Origin: Streptomyces sp. JJ38
GTDB lineage: Bacteria; Actinomycetota; Actinomycetes; Streptomycetales; Streptomycetaceae
Assembly (NCBI RefSeq): GCF_019303475.1
Contig: NZ_JABLSI010000032.1
Coordinates: forward strand, 1-62,799
Direction of reading: 5' to 3'
Length of the DNA: 62,799 nucleotides
The notes beneath the pieces were generated by a model. That model had not been told where the DNA came from. It saw only the letters and a program-made list of their open reading frames with translations, and searched no databases. This document shows, in pieces, positions 8,885-16,906 of this stretch (the first letter of the stretch is position 1; each line of letters begins with the position of its first letter). Made by a program: the position numbers and the translations under genes.

Positions 8885-9140
8885 CCTGCCAGCCGGGCCC
8901 CGTCCAGGGTTCGGACATGGGTCCCGCGATCCGGATAGGGCCCGTGGAAGCCTCAGGCCCGGAGCCGCCCGGCGGGGCGGGCTCCGGGTCACCCGCCGCC
9001 TCGCCCCCGCGTGCCGAGGCGGGGCCAAGGGTGCGCACCGGGAAGATCGGCCAGGGCCGCGGCCCACCCGGAGCCGAGATGTGACGCCCACCACAACATC
9101 CCGCCCTGCGAGACACGCATGTCCGCATAGTGGATAACGG

Positions 9141-9153
9141 TGGACTGAGTCCA
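9141..9153 (+). promoter_or_regulatory. palindrome TGGACTGAGTCCA upstream of the sulfur-operon leader peptide
   Basis: Perfect arms TGGACT and AGTCCA flank one central G, 25 bases before the leader peptide ATG and just after an AT-richer patch (CATAGTGGATAAC at 9126-9138) that could hold the promoter -10 element. It may be an operator or lie in the 5' end of the transcript. I cannot name the regulator. The remainder of 8885-9177 holds nothing I can identify. Confidence 0.35.
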
Positions 9154-9177
9154 AGAGCGCGTGCGAGTCTTCCGTCC

Positions 9178-9261
9178 ATGTCCAGAGCTGGAATCGTCTT
9201 GGTGAGTCGACGTCACGTCGACCTCGGTCGCATGTCCAGCGCCATCTGTCCGGCGGGCTGA
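9178..9261 (+). CDS. leader peptide of the sulfur assimilation operon
   Basis: A 27-residue frame starts at ATG 9178 and reads MSRAGIVLV, then SRRHVDLGRMSSAICPAG. The RRHVDLGR...AICP pattern is one I recognise from short Streptomyces open frames labelled putative leader peptide upstream of sulfur genes. A single Cys sits three residues from the end, which would suit a translation-dependent sensor of cysteine supply. The codons for S-R-R-H-V-D form a perfect 17-base palindrome (9206-9222, GTCGACGT-C-ACGTCGAC), so ribosome position could change RNA structure. Further hairpins lie between it and the sulfite reductase start: TCCCCG/CGGGGA (9350-9370) and GCCCGC/GCGGGC (9412-9427). Actual attenuation is an inference. 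Confidence 0.7.
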   Translation: MSRAGIVLVSRRHVDLGRMSSAICPAG

Positions 9262-9474
9262 CAGTCACAGCACCGAGCGCACTGAAAGCAACGCCGCACC
9301 GCACGCCGCCCCCGCCGACGCGGGCACGTGCCACCCCCTGACCTCCCCCTCCCCGACCTCGGGCCGGGGACGCCAGCGCGGGTGCACCGCCGTGTGCCAC
9401 GACCACCGCCTGCCCGCACGCGCGGGCGCCACCCCCTGCCGCATCCACCCCGTCAGCCCGAAGGACCCGCCACC

Positions 9475-11169
9475 ATGGCCGACAAGCCCCAGAAAGCCGC
9501 CGCCCCGACGCGCCGCAAGCCCGGCCGCCACCGTGGCGAAGGCCAGTGGGCCAAGGGACACTTCACCCCGCTCAACGCCAACGAGCAGACGAAGAAGGAC
9601 GACGACGGTCTCAATGTGCGGACACGCATTGAGACGATCTACGCCCACCGTGGCTTCGACTCCATCGACGGCGCCGACCTGCGCGGGCGCATGCGCTGGT
9701 GGGGCCTGTACACCCAGCGCAAGCCCGGCATCGACGGCGGCAAGACGGCCGTCCTGGAGCCGGAGGAGCTGGACGACGAGTACTTCATGCTGCGCGTGCG
9801 GATCGACGGCGGCCGCCTGAGCACCGAGCAGCTCCGCGTCGTCGGCGGGATCTCCGAGGAGTTCGCGCGCGGCACCGCCGACATCACCGACCGGCAGAAC
9901 ATCCAGTACCACTGGATCCGCATCGAGGACATGCCGGAGATCTGGCGCCGGCTGGAGGCCGTCGGGCTGTCCACGACGGAGGCCTGCGGCGACACCCCGC
10001 GCGTGATCCTCGGCTCCCCCGTGGCCGGGATCGCGGCCGACGAGATCATCGACGGCACCCCGGCGATCGACGAGGTCCACCGCCGCGTCGTGGGCAACCC
10101 CGCCTACTCCAACCTCCCGCGCAAGTTCAAGTCCGCGATCTCCGGCTCGCCCCTGCTGGACGTCGCGCACGAGATCAACGACGTCGCCTTCGTCGGCGTC
10201 GAGCACCCCGAGCTCGGCCCCGGCTTCGACGTCTGGGTCGGCGGCGGGCTGTCCACCAACCCCAAGATCGGGGTGCGGCTGGGCGCCTGGACGCCGCTGG
10301 AGGAGGTCGCCGACGTCTTCGAGGGCATCATCGGCATCTTCCGCGACTACGGGTACCGGCGGCTGCGCACCCGGGCCCGCATCAAGTTCCTCGTCGCCGA
10401 CTGGGGCCCCGAGAAGTTCCGCCAGATCCTCGAGGACGAGTACCTGAAGCGCAAGCTCGCCGACGGGCCCGCCCCGCAGGCACCCGTCGAGCGCTGGCGC
10501 GACCACGTCGGCGTGCACCGGCAGAAGGACGGCCGCTTCTACGTCGGCTTCGCGCCCCGCGTCGGCCGCGTGGACGGCGCGACCCTCACCAAGATCGCCG
10601 AGCTCGCCGAGGCACACGGCTCGCAGCGCGTCCGCACCACGGCCGAGCAGAAGATGATCATCCTCGACGTGCCCGAGGAGCAGGTGCGGCCGCTCCAGGA
10701 CGCCCTCGCGGCGCTCGACCTGACGACGAAGCCGTCCCCGTTCCGGCGCGGCACGATGGCCTGCACCGGCATCGAGTTCTGCAAGCTCGCCATCGTCGAG
10801 ACCAAGGGCCGTGGCCAGAGCCTCATCGAGGAGCTGGAGCGGCGGCTGCCCGACTTCGACGAGCCGCTCACCATCAACATCAACGGATGCCCCAACTCCT
10901 GCGCCCGCATCCAGGTCGCGGACATCGGCCTCAAGGGGCAGCTCGTCCTGGACGAGGACGGCAACCAGGTCGAGGGCTACCAGGTGCACCTGGGCGGCTC
11001 GCTGGGCCTGGAGCCCGGCTTCGGCCGCAAGGTGCGCGGCCTGAAGGTCACCGCGGCCGGGCTGCCGGACTACGTCGAGCGGGTCGTGCGGGCCTTCACG
11101 GAACAGCGCACCGAGGGCGAGCGGTTCTCCCAGTGGGTGGCCCGCGCTGACGAAGGGTCGCTGAAGTGA
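9475..11169 (+). CDS. sir: ferredoxin-type sulfite reductase (nitrite/sulfite reductase family)
   Basis: The 564-residue cytoplasmic enzyme reduces sulfite to sulfide with six electrons, using siroheme and a [4Fe-4S] cluster. Cluster ligands are all present: C430 and C436 in ACTGIEFC, and C472 and C476 in NGCPNSC. Two repeats of the siroheme-binding fold are visible (TADITDRQNIQYHW near residue 140; RTTAEQKMIILDV near 385). It begins at ATG 9475 after AAGGA; upstream codons in frame are Pro-rich and unlike the family. Assimilatory sulfite rather than nitrite reduction is inferred because it heads an operon of sulfate-activation genes. Its stop overlaps the next start (GTGA), so translation is probably coupled. 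Confidence 0.95.
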   Translation: MADKPQKAAAPTRRKPGRHRGEGQWAKGHFTPLNANEQTKKDDDGLNVRTRIETIYAHRGFDSIDGADLRGRMRWWGLYTQRKPGIDGGKTAVLEPEELDDEYFMLRVRIDGGRLSTEQLRVVGGISEEFARGTADITDRQNIQYHWIRIEDMPEIWRRLEAVGLSTTEACGDTPRVILGSPVAGIAADEIIDGTPAIDEVHRRVVGNPAYSNLPRKFKSAISGSPLLDVAHEINDVAFVGVEHPELGPGFDVWVGGGLSTNPKIGVRLGAWTPLEEVADVFEGIIGIFRDYGYRRLRTRARIKFLVADWGPEKFRQILEDEYLKRKLADGPAPQAPVERWRDHVGVHRQKDGRFYVGFAPRVGRVDGATLTKIAELAEAHGSQRVRTTAEQKMIILDVPEEQVRPLQDALAALDLTTKPSPFRRGTMACTGIEFCKLAIVETKGRGQSLIEELERRLPDFDEPLTININGCPNSCARIQVADIGLKGQLVLDEDGNQVEGYQVHLGGSLGLEPGFGRKVRGLKVTAAGLPDYVERVVRAFTEQRTEGERFSQWVARADEGSLK

Positions 11170-11369
11170 GCGAGCGCGCCGCCCCGTTCTACTGCCCGTA
11201 CTGCGCAGAAGAGGACCTGCGGCCGTCCGAGGAGGGACACGGCGCCTGGGAGTGCGGCGCCTGCAACCGGGCCTTCCGGCTCTCCTTCCTCGGTCTGCTC
11301 GCCCGGGGCTTCGCGCGCGGCGCCGGGCGGCCCGAGCGCACCGAAGACGACGAAGGGGGAACCGCATGA
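11166..11369 (+). CDS. 67-residue zinc-ribbon protein of the cys operon
   Basis: The small acidic protein has two Cys pairs, C-x2-C near residue 10 (YCPYC) and C-x2-C near residue 30 (ECGAC), forming a probable zinc ribbon, followed by FRLSFLGLLARGFARG and an acidic tail. It overlaps sulfite reductase by four bases (GTGA) and cysH by four bases (ATGA), so it is a genuine, translationally coupled operon member despite its size. Small proteins in this position occur in other Streptomyces cys clusters (recalled, not checked). Function is unknown; a role in metal or iron-sulfur delivery to the flanking reductases is only a guess. Confidence 0.85.
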   Translation: MSERAAPFYCPYCAEEDLRPSEEGHGAWECGACNRAFRLSFLGLLARGFARGAGRPERTEDDEGGTA

Positions 11370-12070
11370 CCACCGCCACCGCCACCGCCGCCGAGCTGCG
11401 GGAGCTGGCCGAACGGGCCGGGCGGGAGCTGGAGGACGCCTCCGCGCAGGAGATCCTGCGCTGGGCCGCCGACACCTTCGGCGAGCGCTTCTGCGTGACG
11501 TCCTCCATGGAGGACGCCGTCGTGGCCCACCTCGCGTCGACGGTGTTCCCCGGCGTCGACGTCGTCTTCCTCGACACCGGTTACCACTTCCCCGAGACGA
11601 TCGGCACCCGGGACGCGGTGGAGGCGGTGATGGACGTCAACGTCATCACCCTCACCCCGCGGCAGACGGTCGCCGAGCAGGACGCCGAGTACGGCCCCAG
11701 GCTGCACGACCGCGACCCGGACCGGTGCTGCGCCCTGCGCAAGGTGGCCCCGCTCCAGGAGGGGCTGACCGGCTACCAGGCGTGGGCGACGGGCCTGCGC
11801 CGGGACGAGTCCCCCACCCGGGCGAACACCCCGGTCGTCGGCTGGGACGTAAAGCGGCGGAAGGTCAAGGTCTCGCCCATCGCCCGATGGACGCAGGCGG
11901 ACGTGGACGCCTACGTCGCCGAACACGGCGTTCTGACCAACCCGCTGCTGAGCGACGGCTACGCCTCCATCGGCTGCGCCCCCTGCACCCGCCGGGTGGC
12001 GGCGGGCGAGGACGCGCGCGCGGGGCGCTGGGCGGGTTCCGGCAAGACCGAGTGCGGGCTGCACGGCTGA
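11366..12070 (+). CDS. cysH: assimilatory adenylyl-sulfate (APS/PAPS) reductase
   Basis: The product has 234 residues in the PAPS reductase/ATP-sulfurylase fold (SSMEDAVV phosphate loop near 46, DTGYHFPET at 70). It has the four-Cys iron-sulfur signature of the APS-type enzymes, C121-C122 and C204-x2-C207, and the catalytic C-terminal ECGLH (C230). It reduces APS (or PAPS) to sulfite with thioredoxin. The [4Fe-4S] signature indicates APS as the preferred substrate, which makes the neighbouring APS kinase partly a branch rather than an obligatory step. The start is ATG 11366 overlapping the upstream stop; in-frame codons further upstream are Arg-rich and not family-like. It is immediately followed by cysC. 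Confidence 0.95.
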   Translation: MTTATATAAELRELAERAGRELEDASAQEILRWAADTFGERFCVTSSMEDAVVAHLASTVFPGVDVVFLDTGYHFPETIGTRDAVEAVMDVNVITLTPRQTVAEQDAEYGPRLHDRDPDRCCALRKVAPLQEGLTGYQAWATGLRRDESPTRANTPVVGWDVKRRKVKVSPIARWTQADVDAYVAEHGVLTNPLLSDGYASIGCAPCTRRVAAGEDARAGRWAGSGKTECGLHG

Positions 12071-12111
12071 TGGGCCGACCGACGGGTGAAGGACAGCAGG
12101 GAGCGGAGACG

Positions 12112-12660
12112 ATGAGTGAGGCAGGACGCCGCGGCGCCACGGTCTGGCTGACCGGGCTGCCCAGCGCGGGCAAGACGACGATCGCCCGCGCCCTGGCCGC
12201 GCGGCTGGAGGAGACCGGGCAGCGCACCGAGGTGCTCGACGGGGACGAGATCCGCGAGTTCCTCTCCGCCGGGCTCGGCTTCTCCCGGGAGGACCGCCAC
12301 ACCAACGTGCAGCGCATCGGCTTCGTCGCCGAGCTGCTGGCCTCGCACGGGGTCACCGTGCTGGTGCCGGTGATCGCCCCGTACGCGGACAGCCGGGAGG
12401 CGGTGCGCAAGCGGCACGAGCGCGAGGGCACGCCGTACGTCGAGGTACACGTGGCCACGCCCGTCGAGGTGTGCTCGGAGCGGGACGTGAAGGGCCTGTA
12501 CGCCAAGCAGGCGGCCGGGCAGCTGACCGGGCTGACCGGCGTCGACGACCCCTACGAGGCCCCGGCCGCACCGGACCTGCGGATCGAGGCGCACGAGCAG
12601 AGCGTCGAGGAGTCCGCCGCCACGCTGCACACGCTGCTGCTTCAGAAGGGACTGGCATGA
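12112..12660 (+). CDS. cysC: adenylylsulfate kinase
   Basis: The product has 182 residues and phosphorylates APS to PAPS. The P-loop is GLPSAGKTT (residues 15-23), followed by LDGDEIREFLSAGLGFSREDR, the conserved substrate segment, and GLYAKQAAGQLTGLTGVDDPYEAP, the lid. I chose ATG 12112 because the protein then begins close to the family's usual start (GATVWLTGLPSAGKT). ATG 12070, overlapping the cysH stop, would add 14 residues and cannot be excluded. Its stop overlaps cysD (ATGA). Confidence 0.95.
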   Translation: MSEAGRRGATVWLTGLPSAGKTTIARALAARLEETGQRTEVLDGDEIREFLSAGLGFSREDRHTNVQRIGFVAELLASHGVTVLVPVIAPYADSREAVRKRHEREGTPYVEVHVATPVEVCSERDVKGLYAKQAAGQLTGLTGVDDPYEAPAAPDLRIEAHEQSVEESAATLHTLLLQKGLA

Positions 12661-13592
12661 CGACCGCGACCGAGACCGGCGAGGCCACCGACAGCCCCTA
12701 CGCGCTGTCCCACCTGGACGCGCTGGAGTCCGAGGCCGTCCACATCTTCCGGGAGGTGGCCGGGGAGTTCGAGCGCCCGGTGATCCTCTTCTCCGGGGGC
12801 AAGGACTCCATCGTGATGCTGCACCTCGCGCTCAAGGCGTTCACGCCCGCGCCGGTGCCGTTCGCACTGCTGCACGTGGACACCGGGCACAACTTCCCCG
12901 AGGTCATCGACTACCGCGACCGCACCGTCGCCCGGCACGGGCTGCGGCTGCACGTCGCCTCCGTCCAGGACTTCATCGACCGCGGCGAACTGCGCGAGCG
13001 CCCCGACGGCACCCGCAACCCGCTGCAGACCGTGCCACTGCTGCGCGCCATCGAGGACCACCGGTTCGACGCCGTCTTCGGCGGCGGCCGGCGCGACGAG
13101 GAGAAGGCCCGCGCCAAGGAGCGCGTCTTCTCCCTGCGGGACGAGTTCGGCGGCTGGGACCCGCGCCGCCAGCGCCCCGAGCTGTGGCAGCTCTACAACG
13201 GCCGGCACGCGCCGGGCGAGCACGTGCGCGTCTTCCCGCTGTCCAACTGGACCGAGCTGGACGTGTGGCAGTACATCGCGCGGGAGAACATCGAGCTGCC
13301 GCAGATCTACTACGCCCACGAGCGCGAGGTCTTCGCGCGCAACGGCATGTGGCTGGCCCCCGGCGAGTGGGGCGGCCCCAAGGAGGGCGAGACCGTCGAG
13401 AAGCGCCGGGTGCGCTACCGCACGGTCGGCGACATGTCCTGCACCGGCGCCGTCGACTCCGGCGCCGACACGATCGAGAAGGTCATCGCCGAGATCGCCG
13501 CCTCCCGGCTCACCGAGCGGGGCGCGACCCGGGCCGACGACAAGCTGTCCGAGGCCGCGATGGAAGACCGCAAGCGCGAGGGGTACTTCTGA
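12657..13592 (+). CDS. cysD: sulfate adenylyltransferase subunit 2
   Basis: The 311-residue small subunit of ATP sulfurylase makes APS from sulfate and ATP. It has the PP-motif FSGGKDSIVMLHLA near residue 45, LHVDTGHNFPEVIDYRD near 73 and the GGGRRDEEKARAKERVFSLRD segment typical of CysD. The C-terminus (MEDRKREGYF) is also family-typical. It overlaps cysC by four bases and is followed by cysN with a TGATG junction, so the two subunits would be made in equal amounts. Confidence 0.96.
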   Translation: MTTATETGEATDSPYALSHLDALESEAVHIFREVAGEFERPVILFSGGKDSIVMLHLALKAFTPAPVPFALLHVDTGHNFPEVIDYRDRTVARHGLRLHVASVQDFIDRGELRERPDGTRNPLQTVPLLRAIEDHRFDAVFGGGRRDEEKARAKERVFSLRDEFGGWDPRRQRPELWQLYNGRHAPGEHVRVFPLSNWTELDVWQYIARENIELPQIYYAHEREVFARNGMWLAPGEWGGPKEGETVEKRRVRYRTVGDMSCTGAVDSGADTIEKVIAEIAASRLTERGATRADDKLSEAAMEDRKREGYF

Positions 13593-14950
13593 TGAGCCAG
13601 CCGAGCACGACACCGGCCGCCGAGGTCTCCGGGACCTCGGCCACCTCGCTGCTGCGCTTCGCCACCGCCGGCAGCGTGGACGACGGCAAGTCCACCCTCG
13701 TCGGACGGCTGCTGCACGACTCCAAGTCGGTCCTGGCCGACCAGCTGGAGGCCGTCGAGCACGCCTCCCGCAGCCGCGGCCAGGAGGCCCCCGACCTGGC
13801 CCTGCTGACCGACGGCCTGCGCGCCGAGCGGGAGCAGGGCATCACCATCGACGTCGCCTACCGCTACTTCGCCACGCCCCGGCGGCGGTTCATCCTCGCC
13901 GACACCCCCGGGCACGTGCAGTACACCCGCAACATGGTCACCGGCGCCTCCACCGCCGAGCTCGCGGTGGTGCTGGTCGACGCCCGCAACGGCGTCGTCG
14001 AGCAGACCCGGCGCCACGCCGCCGTCGCGGCCCTGCTGCGCGTCCCGCACGTCGTGCTGGCCGTGAACAAGATGGACCTCGTCGGCTACGAGGAGTCGGT
14101 CTTCGCCGCCATCGCCGAGGAGTTCACCGCCTACGCGGCCTCCCTCGGCGTCCCGGAGATCACCGCCATCCCCATCTCCGCCCTCGTCGGCGACAACGTC
14201 GTCACGGCCTCCGCGCACATGGACTGGTACGCCGGCCCCACCGTGCTGGAGCACCTGGAGACGGTCCCCGTCACCCACGACCCGTCCGACGACGTCGCCC
14301 GCTTCCCCGTCCAGTACGTGATCCGGCCGCAGACCCCCGAGTTGCCCGACTACCGCGGCTACGCCGGGCAGATCGCCTCCGGCGTGCTGCGCGTGGGCCA
14401 GCCCGTCACCGTCCTGCCCTCGGGCCGGACGTCGACGATCGAGGGCATCGACGCGCTGGGCGAGCCGGTCGACGTCGCCTGGGCGCCGCAGTCCGTCACC
14501 CTGCGGCTCGCGGACGACCTGGACATCTCGCGCGGCGATCTCATCGCCCCGGCGGACGCCGTCGTCGCCCCCAGCCAGGACCTCACCGCGACGGTGTGCC
14601 ACCTCCACGACACCCCGCTCACCGTGGGCCAGCGCGTGCTGCTCAAGCACACCACCCGGACCGTCAAGGCCATCGTCAAGCAGATCCCCTCGCGGCTCAC
14701 CCTCGACGACCTCTCCCAGCACCCCGAGCCGGGCACCCTCGTCGCCAACGACATCGGCCGGGTCGTCCTGCGCACCGCCGAGCCGCTGGCCGTGGACGCG
14801 TACGCCGACTCCCGGCGCACCGGCTCCTTCCTGCTCGTCGACCCGGCCGACGGCACCACGCTCACCGCCGGCATGGCCGGTGACGCGTTCGCCGAGGCCG
14901 CCGCCGACGCGGCTCCGGCCACCGCCGAGGACGAGGGCTGGGACTTCTGA
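13592..14950 (+). CDS. cysN: sulfate adenylyltransferase subunit 1 (GTPase)
   Basis: This 452-residue EF-Tu-like GTPase drives sulfate adenylation by CysD. The motifs are G1 AGSVDDGKST (near 23), G2/G3 region EREQGITIDVAYRYF and DTPGHVQYTRNM, and G4 NKMD. There is no fused APS kinase domain, consistent with the separate cysC. The start at ATG 13592 overlaps the last base of the cysD stop. It is the last sulfate-activation gene before a 237-base gap and the ABC transporter genes. Confidence 0.96.
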   Translation: MSQPSTTPAAEVSGTSATSLLRFATAGSVDDGKSTLVGRLLHDSKSVLADQLEAVEHASRSRGQEAPDLALLTDGLRAEREQGITIDVAYRYFATPRRRFILADTPGHVQYTRNMVTGASTAELAVVLVDARNGVVEQTRRHAAVAALLRVPHVVLAVNKMDLVGYEESVFAAIAEEFTAYAASLGVPEITAIPISALVGDNVVTASAHMDWYAGPTVLEHLETVPVTHDPSDDVARFPVQYVIRPQTPELPDYRGYAGQIASGVLRVGQPVTVLPSGRTSTIEGIDALGEPVDVAWAPQSVTLRLADDLDISRGDLIAPADAVVAPSQDLTATVCHLHDTPLTVGQRVLLKHTTRTVKAIVKQIPSRLTLDDLSQHPEPGTLVANDIGRVVLRTAEPLAVDAYADSRRTGSFLLVDPADGTTLTAGMAGDAFAEAAADAAPATAEDEGWDF

Positions 14951-15187
14951 CATGACCTCTCTCTCCCTCGGGGCGGCCGGTGTGACGCCGTTCGCGACGT
15001 TCGACCGGCGCGGTGTGCGCGTCGGCAGCGGCCCCCTCGGCAGCGGCCAGGGCGGCATGGGGCGATGCCGCCCGTGACGCCCGCCCCGCACCCCGCACGA
15101 CCGGCATCCGCCGCGCCCGCCCCGTACGTCCGATCTCACCTGCCGTAGCCGCCCGCCGAAGGTGGCGAACGACGAGAGGACACCCCA
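14951..15187 (+). other. gap where a substrate-binding protein gene would be expected
   Basis: In the S. coelicolor-like layout I remember, a periplasmic sulfonate/nitrate-type binding lipoprotein sits between cysN and the ABC ATPase. Here only 237 bases remain. They contain a short frame at 14952 (MTSLSLGAAGVTPF...) without a credible ribosome site, signal peptide or domain. I see no lipobox or recognisable remnant. A ribosome site (GAGAGGA) for the next gene lies at about 15173. Confidence 0.5.
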
Positions 15188-15994
15188 GTGCCCACGAAAC
15201 TCGCCACCCCGGCCCCCGCCCAGGCCACCGAGGCGCACGCCCCCGCGCCCTACGCCGTACGGCTCGACCACGTCTCCAAGGCGTTCGGCCGCCGGGGCGC
15301 GCAGCAGCTCGTGCTGGACGACATCCAGCTGGAGGCCGCGCCCGGCGAGTTCGTCTGCCTGCTGGGCGCCTCGGGCTGTGGCAAGTCCACCCTGCTCAAC
15401 CTCGTCGCCGGGCTCGACCAGCCGACGTCCGGCACCGCCCAGGTGCCCTTCGGGCGGCCCGCCCTGATGTTCCAGGACCACGCGCTGTTCCCGTGGCTGA
15501 GCGCCGGGCGCAACATCGAGCTGGCCCTCAAGCTCGCCGGCGTCCCCAAGGGCGAGCGTCGGGAACAGGCCCAGGAGCTGCTGCGGCTCGTGCGGCTCCC
15601 CGACGCCTACGGCAAGCGGGTGCACCAGCTCTCCGGCGGCATGCGGCAGCGCGTGGCCCTCGCCCGCTCACTGGCCCAGGGCAGCGAGGTCCTGCTCATG
15701 GACGAGCCCTTCGCCGCGCTGGACGCCATCACCCGCGACCTGCTCCACGAGGAGCTGACCCGGGTGTGGTCCGAGCGCAAGCTGACCGTCCTGTTCGTCA
15801 CGCACAACGTCCGCGAGGCCGTGCGGCTCGGACAGCGCGTCGTGCTGCTCTCCTCACGCCCCGGGCGCGTCGCCCGCTCCTGGGACGTCGACCTGCCCTA
15901 CCCGCGGCGCATCGAGGACAACGGCGTCACCTCGCTCGCCCGCGAGATCACCTGCCACCTGCACCGGGAGATCGTGCGCCATGCCCGTCACTGA
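15188..15994 (+). CDS. ssuB: ABC transporter ATP-binding protein (SsuB/TauB type)
   Basis: The product has 268 residues with a complete nucleotide-binding domain: Walker A GASGCGKST near residue 59, Q-loop MFQDHALFPW, signature LSGGMRQRVALARSL near 147, Walker B VLLMDEPFAALD near 170 and switch FVTHNVREA. The Q-loop pattern is that of the nitrate/sulfonate/taurine importers. The start is GTG 15188 with GAGAGGA upstream. It overlaps the permease by 14 bases. Its place in the sulfur operon suggests import of sulfate, sulfonates or another sulfur source; ssuB is a family-level symbol. Confidence 0.88.
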   Translation: MPTKLATPAPAQATEAHAPAPYAVRLDHVSKAFGRRGAQQLVLDDIQLEAAPGEFVCLLGASGCGKSTLLNLVAGLDQPTSGTAQVPFGRPALMFQDHALFPWLSAGRNIELALKLAGVPKGERREQAQELLRLVRLPDAYGKRVHQLSGGMRQRVALARSLAQGSEVLLMDEPFAALDAITRDLLHEELTRVWSERKLTVLFVTHNVREAVRLGQRVVLLSSRPGRVARSWDVDLPYPRRIEDNGVTSLAREITCHLHREIVRHARH

Positions 15995-16871
15995 CGCCGT
16001 GAGTACGCCGCCCTCCGGGCGCGACCCGGGCCCGGAGACGGAGGACGCCGTCGAGATGGCCTCCGGGCTCGACGCCCTGGAGAGCCAGCCCGCCGACACC
16101 TCGCGGCGCGTCCTGGCCAAGGCCGCCCCGCCGCTCCTCGCCGTCGCCCTCGTGCTCGCGCTGTGGCAGCTGGTCCACTGGCTCGGCTGGTCCGCCGAGC
16201 TGCCCGCGCCCGCCGAGGTCGCCGCCTCGCTGGGCGACTCCCTCGCCGACGGCACCCTGCTACCCTCCCTCGGGCACAGCGTGCTGCGCTGCCTCGTCGG
16301 TTTCGCCGCCTCGGCCGCCATCGGCGTGCCCCTCGGCGTCCTGCTCACCCGGTTCACGCCGCTGCGCACGGTGTTCGGCCCCGTTCTCTCGGCCGTCCAG
16401 TCGCTCCCGGCCGCCGCCCTGGTCCCCGTCGCGGTCATCGCCCTCGGCCCCTCCGAGGGCGCCGTCTACACCGTCGTCCTGCTCGGCGCGGTGCCCTCCA
16501 TCGCGGTCGGCGTCGCGGCCGGCATCGACCAGGTGCCGCCCCTGCTCCTGCGGGCCGGGCGATCCATGGGCGCCCAGGGGCCGCGCGGCGCCCTGCACAT
16601 CCTCCTGCCCGCCGCCCTGCCCGGCCTCATCGGCGCCCTGCGCCAGGGCTGGACCTTCGGCTGGCGCGCCCTCATGACCGCCGAGCTCATCACGGCCACG
16701 CCCCTGCCCGGCATCGGCCGGATGCTCGCCGACGGCAACACCGCGGAATCCATGAGCGCGGTGCTGGCCGCCGTCACGCTCATCCTCGCCGTCGGCGTCG
16801 CCGTCGAGTCCCTGCTCTTCTCCCCGCTCGAACGCCGCGTCCTGCACGCCCGCGGCCTGACCGGCCGCTGA
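15981..16871 (+). CDS. ssuC: ABC transporter permease (SsuC/TauC type)
   Basis: The 296-residue membrane protein has six or so helices and the binding-protein-dependent transport signature (EAA-like loop GRSMGAQGPRGALHILLPAALPGLIGALRQG at about 195-225), where the ATPase docks. An N-terminal polar stretch of about 30 residues precedes the first helix. It starts at ATG 15981 inside the ATPase gene, giving tight coupling. The transporter requires an external binding protein for import, which is not encoded next to it here. Assignment to sulfonate-type substrates rests on family resemblance and operon position. Confidence 0.88.
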   Translation: MPVTDAVSTPPSGRDPGPETEDAVEMASGLDALESQPADTSRRVLAKAAPPLLAVALVLALWQLVHWLGWSAELPAPAEVAASLGDSLADGTLLPSLGHSVLRCLVGFAASAAIGVPLGVLLTRFTPLRTVFGPVLSAVQSLPAAALVPVAVIALGPSEGAVYTVVLLGAVPSIAVGVAAGIDQVPPLLLRAGRSMGAQGPRGALHILLPAALPGLIGALRQGWTFGWRALMTAELITATPLPGIGRMLADGNTAESMSAVLAAVTLILAVGVAVESLLFSPLERRVLHARGLTGR

Positions 16872-16906
16872 CGCAAGCCGGCCACCCGACGGAAACGGAC
16901 CCGCTC

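Noticed and set aside
14952..15077. A 41-codon frame after cysN as a remnant of the missing binding protein
   Set aside because: It has no ribosome site, signal peptide or lipobox, and no similarity to a binding protein that I can see.
13415..15625. A 736-codon minus-strand frame opposite cysN and ssuB
   Set aside because: It is a shadow of cysN; it is compositionally biased and crosses clearly coding DNA.
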